DNA of 9,674 bases from JAQSWP01 sp050185515 (lineage in GTDB: Bacteria > Pseudomonadota > Alphaproteobacteria > Reyranellales > JAQSWP01), in the NCBI GenBank assembly GCA_050185515.1, contig JBFWZG010000133.1, positions 1-9,674 on the forward strand, given 5' to 3'. Both the position numbers and the translations under genes were made by a program. Below, piece by piece: positions 5,834 through 9,674 of this stretch. Numbering within the stretch: the stretch's first letter is position 1; each line of letters starts with the position of its first letter. The notes below the pieces were generated by a model. It saw only the letters and a list, made by a program, of their open reading frames with translations. It was not told the DNA's origin and did not search any database.

Positions 5834-7216
5834 CTACACCCGACGGATGGCGAAGCTCTTGATGTAGTCCTCGGGCTTGGCCGGATCGAACTCCTTGCCC
5901 ATGACCGTGAACTTCTTGCTGGTGGCGGCGGGCGGATTGAGGCCGGCCTCCTTCATCAGCTTGGTCGCATCGGTGGCGAGGAACACTTCTTTGGCGACGG
6001 TGGCGTAGTCGATGTCGCCCTGGATCTGGCCCCAGCGCTTCATCTGGGTGAGGATCCAGACGGCGAAGGATTCCCAGGGGAAGGGGTCGAAGTCGATGCG
6101 GTTGGGCTCCTTCCTCACGTTGCCCAGGCCGTCGGCGTAAGTGCCGGTCAGAACCTGCTCGACCACCGTCACCGGCTGGTTGAGGTAGTTCTGCGGCGCG
6201 ATGGCCTCGGCGATCTGCTTGCGGTTCTCGGCCTTGGTGGCGAAGGCCGTGGCCTCGATGATGGCCTTGAGCAGCGCGCCATAAGTGTTCGGCATGGTGG
6301 TGACGAACTCCTTGCTGGCGGCGAAGGCGCAGCAGGGATGGCCTTCCCAGATCTCCTTCGACAGAATGTGGATGAAACCGACGCCGTCATAGACCGCGCG
6401 CTGGTTGACCGGATCCGGGGCCAGGAAGCCGTCGATGTTGTCGGCGCGCAGGTTGGCGACCATTTCCGGCGGCGGCACGGAACGGATCTGCACGTCCTTG
6501 TCGGGGTCGATGCCTGCTTCGGCGAGGTAGTAGCGGAGCAGGTAGTTGTGCATCGAGTAGTCGAAGGGCACGGCGAACTTGAAGCCCTTCCAGTCCTTTG
6601 GATTGCGCTTGTCCTTGTGCTTCATCGCCAGGGTGATGGCCTGGCCGTTGATGTTCTCCACCGCCGGCATGGTGTAGGGGATCGGCTTGGAGCCGGCGCC
6701 GACGCTGATTGCCAAAGGCATCGGCGACAGCATGTGGGCGGCGTCGTACTCCTTGTTGAGGGTCTTGTCCCGCACCACGGCCCAGCCGGCCGTCTTGACG
6801 ACTTCGACGTTGAGGCCCTGCTTGGAATAGAACCCCATCGGATGCGCCATGATGATCGGCGTGGCGCAAGTGATGGGAATGAAGCCGACCTTGAGGTCCT
6901 TCTTCTCCAGCGCGCCGCCCTGGGCGAATGCGTCCTTGATCGTGCCCAGCGGCAGCACCTGCGACAGGGCGGCCAGCGCCGTGCCGGCGCCGACGGCGCG
7001 CAGGAAGTTCCGGCGGGTGACATCGTCGGGCACGATGGCGCGCATCACGGCACTCTCGACGACTCGGGAAACGCGGGCATCGTCGTCGGCTGCCACTGCT
7101 TGACGCGCCGACAGACGGGCTTCGGCGTCGTGCTGGGCCTCACTGGCGTGGCGGCCGCAGGAACAGCCCGAACCGAGACGAGCGGAACTGTCGAACGGAT
7201 CGTCGAACGTGGACAT
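5834..7216 (-). CDS. cynA: NrtA/CmpA-family ABC transporter substrate-binding protein with Tat signal
   Basis: The product has 460 residues and should capture the anion (cyanate, nitrate or nitrite) outside the membrane for the CynBD complex. A twin-arginine motif TRRNFLR is at 67-73, a hydrophobic stretch at 74-90, and a likely signal-peptidase site after AFA at 96-98, so it is probably exported folded. The mature part opens with KKDLKVGFIPITCATP and holds family stretches such as YDAAHMLSPMP, PYTMPAVENINGQAIT and GFLAPDPVNQRAVYDGVGF. The 66 residues before the Tat motif are unusually long and carry CSCGRH (Cys18, Cys20, His23); I recall similar leaders in proteobacterial relatives. ATG 7216 has AGAGGAG (7229-7223) 6 nt upstream; an in-frame start at 7267 lacks such a site and sits at the predicted transcription start. 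The permease follows after 1 nt. Binding residues for cyanate versus nitrate cannot be distinguished by eye. Confidence 0.93.
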   Translation of the reverse strand: MSTFDDPFDSSARLGSGCSCGRHASEAQHDAEARLSARQAVAADDDARVSRVVESAVMRAIVPDDVTRRNFLRAVGAGTALAALSQVLPLGTIKDAFAQGGALEKKDLKVGFIPITCATPIIMAHPMGFYSKQGLNVEVVKTAGWAVVRDKTLNKEYDAAHMLSPMPLAISVGAGSKPIPYTMPAVENINGQAITLAMKHKDKRNPKDWKGFKFAVPFDYSMHNYLLRYYLAEAGIDPDKDVQIRSVPPPEMVANLRADNIDGFLAPDPVNQRAVYDGVGFIHILSKEIWEGHPCCAFAASKEFVTTMPNTYGALLKAIIEATAFATKAENRKQIAEAIAPQNYLNQPVTVVEQVLTGTYADGLGNVRKEPNRIDFDPFPWESFAVWILTQMKRWGQIQGDIDYATVAKEVFLATDATKLMKEAGLNPPAATSKKFTVMGKEFDPAKPEDYIKSFAIRRV

Positions 7217-7237
7217 GGCGAACTCCTCTGACGCTGC

Positions 7238-7257
7238 GCCGCACCGGGCGGTACGGC
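7238..7257 (-). promoter_or_regulatory. Hairpin in 5' leader of the cyn operon
   Basis: On the minus strand GCCGTACC and GGTGCGGC form an 8-bp stem (one G-U pair) with a 4-nt GCCC loop. With the predicted start near 7262 the hairpin occupies about +5 to +25 of the message, ending 8 nt before the Shine-Dalgarno (7229-7223). It could stabilise the 5' end or tune translation. It has no U-run, so it is not an obvious terminator. Confidence 0.45.
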
Positions 7258-7272
7258 CCCCAACCACACGTC

Positions 7273-7288
7273 AGCAAGTCCCGTGCCA
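7273..7288 (-). promoter_or_regulatory. Sigma-54 (-24/-12) promoter of the cyn operon
   Basis: The minus strand reads TGGCACGGGACTTGCT, an exact match to the RpoN core TGGCAC-N5-TTGCW, with the invariant GG and GC dinucleotides at the required spacing. It is in the right orientation, and the expected transcription start is near 7262, giving a leader of about 46 nt before the ATG at 7216. Sigma-54 promoters need an enhancer-binding activator such as NtrC; none is encoded in the window. The match is visible in sequence; activity and regulator are inferred. Confidence 0.8.
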
Positions 7289-7483
7289 GAGTCGTCGCGA
7301 GCACGATCAGCCTATCGGCAGGGCGCATCTGTATACGCGTGGCCAATCCGCTGGCCATAGATTGACCAGCGCGGCCGAGAATGTTCAAAAAAAGAACACC
7401 AGATGTCGGCGGGCGGAAATATTGCTGTAGGATCATCGTGTGATAAAAGGCCAGGCCAGCATCGAGCATCGGAGCGCGGCGCC
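7289..7483. promoter_or_regulatory. Divergent intergenic region with two upstream dyads
   Basis: This stretch between the sigma-54 promoter and the corA start holds TGGCCA-N6-TGGCCA at 7340-7357 and TGTTC-A7-GAACA at 7382-7398, a perfect 5-bp dyad around seven adenines. They lie about 78-95 and 120-136 nt upstream of the predicted cyn start, the usual range for enhancer-binding proteins. Neither matches the NtrC consensus I know. TTGACC at 7362-7367 could be a -35 box for corA, but no good -10 follows at the right distance, so the corA promoter is not assigned. Confidence 0.4.
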
Positions 7484-8560
7484 ATGCATAATTTGACGAA
7501 GCGCCACACGCCACCGGGCACCGCGCCCGGCACGCTGGCCGGTCGCCATGATGGCGAAGAGGGCAAGCTGCATTTCACGCTCGTCGAGTACGACGAGACC
7601 AAGTGCGAAGTTTCCTTCGAGGTGCCGATCGACGAATGCCGCTCGCACCTGTCGACGCCGGAACGTACCTGGATCGACGTCGCCGGACGGGCCAGCGCCG
7701 GCATGCTCAAGACGCTCGGCGAGAAGTTCAATCTGCATCCGCTGGCGCTGGAGGATGTTTTCCACGGCAACCAGCGCTCGAAACTGGACATCTTCGACGA
7801 CCAGGCGTTTCTGGTGATGAACGATCCTGGCTGGGTCGACGGGCGCCTGCGGTCCCGCCAGGTCAGCATTTTCTTCGGCGCTAACCACGTCATCAGCTTC
7901 CATGACCACGAGGAGGATATCTTCGCGCCAATCCGCGAGCGACTGCAGCAGGCCGGCGCGCGGCTGCGTACGCGGCGCATCGACTATCTTGTCTATGCAC
8001 TGGTCGACCTGGTGATCGACCGGAAGTTCCCGTTGCTGCAGCAGTTCAGCGATTCGGTCGAGAAACTGGAAGATGAGACTCTCGAGGGTGCAACACCGCA
8101 GACCTTGCGCCAGATACACGACCTGCGACGTAGCCTGTACACGTTTCACAGCGTGCAATGGGCCGAGCGCGAAATGGTGCATGCGATGATGCGCGCTGAA
8201 GTGACGCTGCTGAGCGCCGAGACGCGCACTTATTTGCGCGACTGCGTCGACCACAGCATTGCCGTGCTCGATCTCATCGAATCCTATCGGGAGATGTGCA
8301 ACAGTCTGATGGAGCTTTACATGATGGGCACGTCCAATCGCCTCAACGAGGTGATGAAACTGCTGGCCATCATCACGACCATTTTCATGCCGTTGGGGTT
8401 CATCGCGGCGGTCTACGGGATGAATTTCAACACCGAGGCGGCCGGCGGCCTCAATATGCCGGAACTGAATTGGTCTTTTGGCTATCCGATGGTGTTAGGG
8501 GTTATGGCCTTGGTGGTGATTGGGATGGTGCTCTGGTTCCGCAGAAAGGGTTGGTTCTAG
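7484..8560 (+). CDS. corA: CorA-family divalent metal (Mg2+/Co2+/Ni2+) transporter
   Basis: The product has 358 residues. A long soluble cytoplasmic part (1 to about 290, with the typical WIDV near the start and HPLALEDVF at about 85-93) is followed by two membrane helices, at about 293-311 (LAIITTIFMPLGFIAAVYG) and 333-352. The signature YGMN, with GMN at 312-314, caps the first helix, and MPEL follows in the short external loop. The protein ends on basic residues (RRKGWF). This is a homopentameric channel that admits Mg2+ and related ions. I chose ATG 7484 because GGAG at 7471-7474 lies 9 nt upstream; a start at 7403 would add 27 residues with no homologous look, though it cannot be excluded. 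The gene is divergent from the cyn operon and shares its upstream region, but no functional link to cyanate use is evident. Confidence 0.92.
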   Translation: MHNLTKRHTPPGTAPGTLAGRHDGEEGKLHFTLVEYDETKCEVSFEVPIDECRSHLSTPERTWIDVAGRASAGMLKTLGEKFNLHPLALEDVFHGNQRSKLDIFDDQAFLVMNDPGWVDGRLRSRQVSIFFGANHVISFHDHEEDIFAPIRERLQQAGARLRTRRIDYLVYALVDLVIDRKFPLLQQFSDSVEKLEDETLEGATPQTLRQIHDLRRSLYTFHSVQWAEREMVHAMMRAEVTLLSAETRTYLRDCVDHSIAVLDLIESYREMCNSLMELYMMGTSNRLNEVMKLLAIITTIFMPLGFIAAVYGMNFNTEAAGGLNMPELNWSFGYPMVLGVMALVVIGMVLWFRRKGWF

Positions 8561-8570
8561 GCGATTTGCC

Positions 8571-8598
8571 CTTTCCGCAGCCGGGTGTGGCCGGAAAG
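8571..8598 (+). terminator. Hairpin after corA, weak terminator candidate
   Basis: CTTTCCG (8571-8577) pairs with CGGAAAG (8592-8598), and GCC/GGC extends the stem past a 2-nt bulge to a 6-nt loop. It begins 10 nt after the corA stop. No T-run follows, so any termination would be inefficient or need a factor. Confidence 0.35.
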
Positions 8599-8662
8599 CC
8601 ATTCGGGATGGAAATTGCGATCTGAGTTGCAAGAAAGACGATTCACATAAAGCATATCTATT

Positions 8663-8686
8663 GTAGCGAATGCGCCGCTTTGCTAC
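8663..8686. promoter_or_regulatory. Inverted repeat in AT-rich region upstream of the last gene
   Basis: GTAGCGAA at 8663-8670 and TTTGCTAC at 8679-8686 form an 8-position stem with one G-T mismatch around an 8-nt centre. It sits in a clearly AT-richer stretch (about 8630-8710) than the surrounding coding DNA, just upstream of the TATAAT at 8705, and covers the expected -35 position. A repressor or activator site is plausible. Confidence 0.35.
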
Positions 8687-8704
8687 TAATAGACAGAATG
8701 CATT

Positions 8705-8710
8705 TATAAT
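8705..8710 (+). promoter_or_regulatory. Perfect -10 hexamer TATAAT close to start codon
   Basis: TATAAT matches the housekeeping -10 consensus fully. The best -35-like sequence is TTGCTA at 8680-8685, with a long 19-nt spacer. Transcription would begin near 8717, only about 4 nt before ATG 8721, so the message would be almost leaderless. Alternatively this box is chance in an AT-rich stretch. Confidence 0.4.
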
Positions 8711-8720
8711 TGGGGCCAAC

Positions 8721-9674
8721 ATGACAATCTCGGGTTCCCTCAGCGCCAGCTTGCAGTCCTATCTCAGGAATGCCCCGGCGCCGGTCTTCCATGCCGGTGT
8801 CGATCGCGACGGCAAGCGCGTCGTGCTGCATCTGACCGGCGACGCGCCGATCGCCGCCCTCAAAGAGGGGGCAGCGAAGGCCCTGGCGGCATCCGGCCTC
8901 GATGCCGAGATCGTCGTTCGCCAGCATGACGCCCGCCGCATCGCCGGCAGCCGGACGCTGGAAGAGCTGGTCAGGCCGTTCGAACATCAGGCCAACCTGT
9001 TCGATCCGACGGCCATCGTCGGTCGCGCCATGGTCGTGGTCGATGCCGTGCGTGAAGCGCGCGCCGAGCTTGGCGCCGGGCTACGCGGCGTGTTCCTCGA
9101 TCCGGTGGCGCGCATTCTCTACGTCGTCGCCAAACCGGGTATGGATGCCGAGCGCGCCGCAGCCGCCGTTCTCGCTGCGGTCGATCGGGCAACCGAGCGC
9201 ACCGGCAGCCGCTTCAACCGTCCGCCGCTCAGCGTGCTGATCGTGGACGCCCTGCCGCTGCGCCCGCTGGTCGCCGTCGATCGCGCCTCACGGCGGCTGG
9301 TGCCGGTTCAGGGAAGCGCGAAGACGTTCCGCAATGTGCTCGCCGGCGTCGCCGCGGCGCTCGGCGTTGGCGGTATCGCGACCGTTGCCGTTGCCCAGCA
9401 GGGCGGTCCGGCGGTTTCGGGCGTCAACGCGAAGGTCGACGCCCGCGGCGGCTTCGTGAAGACGGAGGGCGGCGGAGTCGATGGGGCCGCTGGATTTGCC
9501 GGTGCGGCGCTGACGGCGCCGATCGGTCAGCAGTTCGGTATCCAGGTCGATGGCGCTGCCGGGTCGGCCGACGGACGCTTCTATAGGGGCGCCGGTGCGC
9601 ATCTGTTCTGGCGCGATCCGACGAAAGGCCTGCTGGGCATCTATGGCCAGCACGGCGAGATGAAGGATGCCGGC
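8721..9674 (+). CDS. Unrecognised protein: alpha/beta N-terminal region plus barrel-like C-terminal region, 3' truncated
   Basis: The frame is open from ATG 8721 to the window edge, giving 318 codons without a stop. I do not recognise the family of the N-terminal part. Residues 1-190 look soluble: strand-like VVLHLTG (34-40), helix 43-58, strand AEIVVRQ (62-68), then a second similar set (VFLDPVARILYVVAKPG, 124-140; Ala-rich helix 142-158). No signal peptide is at the start. Residues 203-227 form a hydrophobic segment ending AVAQQ, like an internal signal or membrane anchor. From about 235 the composition turns to Gly-rich alternating strands, including a QFGIQVDGAAGS stretch and GAGAHLFWRDPTKGLLGIYG (291-310), resembling small outer-membrane barrels. 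GGGG at 8712-8715 is a weak ribosome site; an in-frame ATG at 8670 would add 17 residues without one. The codon pattern (G/C third positions) supports real coding. Confidence 0.75.
   Translation, partial: MTISGSLSASLQSYLRNAPAPVFHAGVDRDGKRVVLHLTGDAPIAALKEGAAKALAASGLDAEIVVRQHDARRIAGSRTLEELVRPFEHQANLFDPTAIVGRAMVVVDAVREARAELGAGLRGVFLDPVARILYVVAKPGMDAERAAAAVLAAVDRATERTGSRFNRPPLSVLIVDALPLRPLVAVDRASRRLVPVQGSAKTFRNVLAGVAAALGVGGIATVAVAQQGGPAVSGVNAKVDARGGFVKTEGGGVDGAAGFAGAALTAPIGQQFGIQVDGAAGSADGRFYRGAGAHLFWRDPTKGLLGIYGQHGEMKDAG

Noticed and set aside
5396..7231. 611-codon plus-strand open frame
   Set aside because: It runs antisense through the permease and binding-protein genes and across the N gap. 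It is an artefact of high GC, and the opposite strand encodes clear family motifs.
7289..7483. Classical NtrC binding site
   Set aside because: I looked for TGCACC-N5-GGTGCA-like dyads upstream of the sigma-54 promoter and found none. The dyads present have different sequences.
8670..8720. ATG 8670 as the start of the last gene
   Set aside because: It is in frame and without a stop, but it has no Shine-Dalgarno, sits inside the inverted repeat and upstream of the TATAAT. ATG 8721 is preferred, though not proven.
1..9674. tRNA or rRNA genes, CRISPR arrays, insertion sequences
   Set aside because: No regularly spaced repeats, transposase motifs or tRNA-like cloverleaf with CCA context were seen on either strand. 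The only repeats are those listed.

Overview
The window is a GC-rich, densely coded piece of a draft bacterial genome. Gene content (NrtA/CmpA-type binding protein with a twin-arginine signal, a -24/-12 promoter, ROS-like intergenic palindromes of the 'GTCATCCCGG...CGGGACCCAT' type) suggests an alphaproteobacterium, for example a hyphomicrobial or rhodospirillal lineage. That placement is inference; there is no rRNA or marker gene here. A run of 100 N at 5552-5651 marks a scaffold join.

Layout. (1) 1-378: 3' end of an SRPBCC/START-like protein gene (+). (2) 384-510: a 127-nt imperfect palindrome between convergent genes. (3) 513-1562 (-): a zinc-dependent medium-chain alcohol dehydrogenase. 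It is divergent from (4) 1643-3296 (+), a probable three-gene operon of a MaoC-type hydratase, a short-chain dehydrogenase/reductase and an ABM-fold (YgiN-like) small monooxygenase, closed by a clear intrinsic terminator at 3321-3356. (5) 7216-3370 (-): a tightly packed operon encoding a Tat-exported NrtA/CmpA-type binding protein, an NrtB-type permease, an NrtD-type ATPase and cyanase (CynS). Gaps within it are 1 nt and 8 nt, and the ATPase and cynS overlap by ATGA. (6) 7484-8560 (+): a CorA-family divalent-metal transporter, divergent from the cyn operon. (7) 8721-9674 (+): an unrecognised gene running off the window, with an N-terminal alpha/beta-like region, an internal hydrophobic segment and a glycine-rich, barrel-like C-terminal region.

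How the genes work together. The cyn operon reads as a complete cyanate system: the three ABC components import cyanate (or nitrate/nitrite) and CynS converts cyanate plus bicarbonate to ammonia and CO2. The strongest regulatory signal in the window is a full match to a sigma-54 promoter (TGGCAC-N5-TTGCT, minus strand, 7288-7273), 46 nt upstream of the binding-protein start by the usual spacing. Two dyads further upstream lie where an enhancer-binding activator would sit. No cynR-type regulator and no cynT carbonic anhydrase are present in the window. This makes nitrogen-status control of cyanate use the main hypothesis to test.

The permease gene is broken only on paper. The 127 nt before and after the N run are identical, and removing the N run plus one copy (227 nt) restores a 281-codon reading frame. 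The gap is therefore almost certainly an assembly artefact with overlapping contig ends. The 1643-3296 operon and the divergent dehydrogenase look like a catabolic or detoxification module, but its substrate cannot be read from the sequence.
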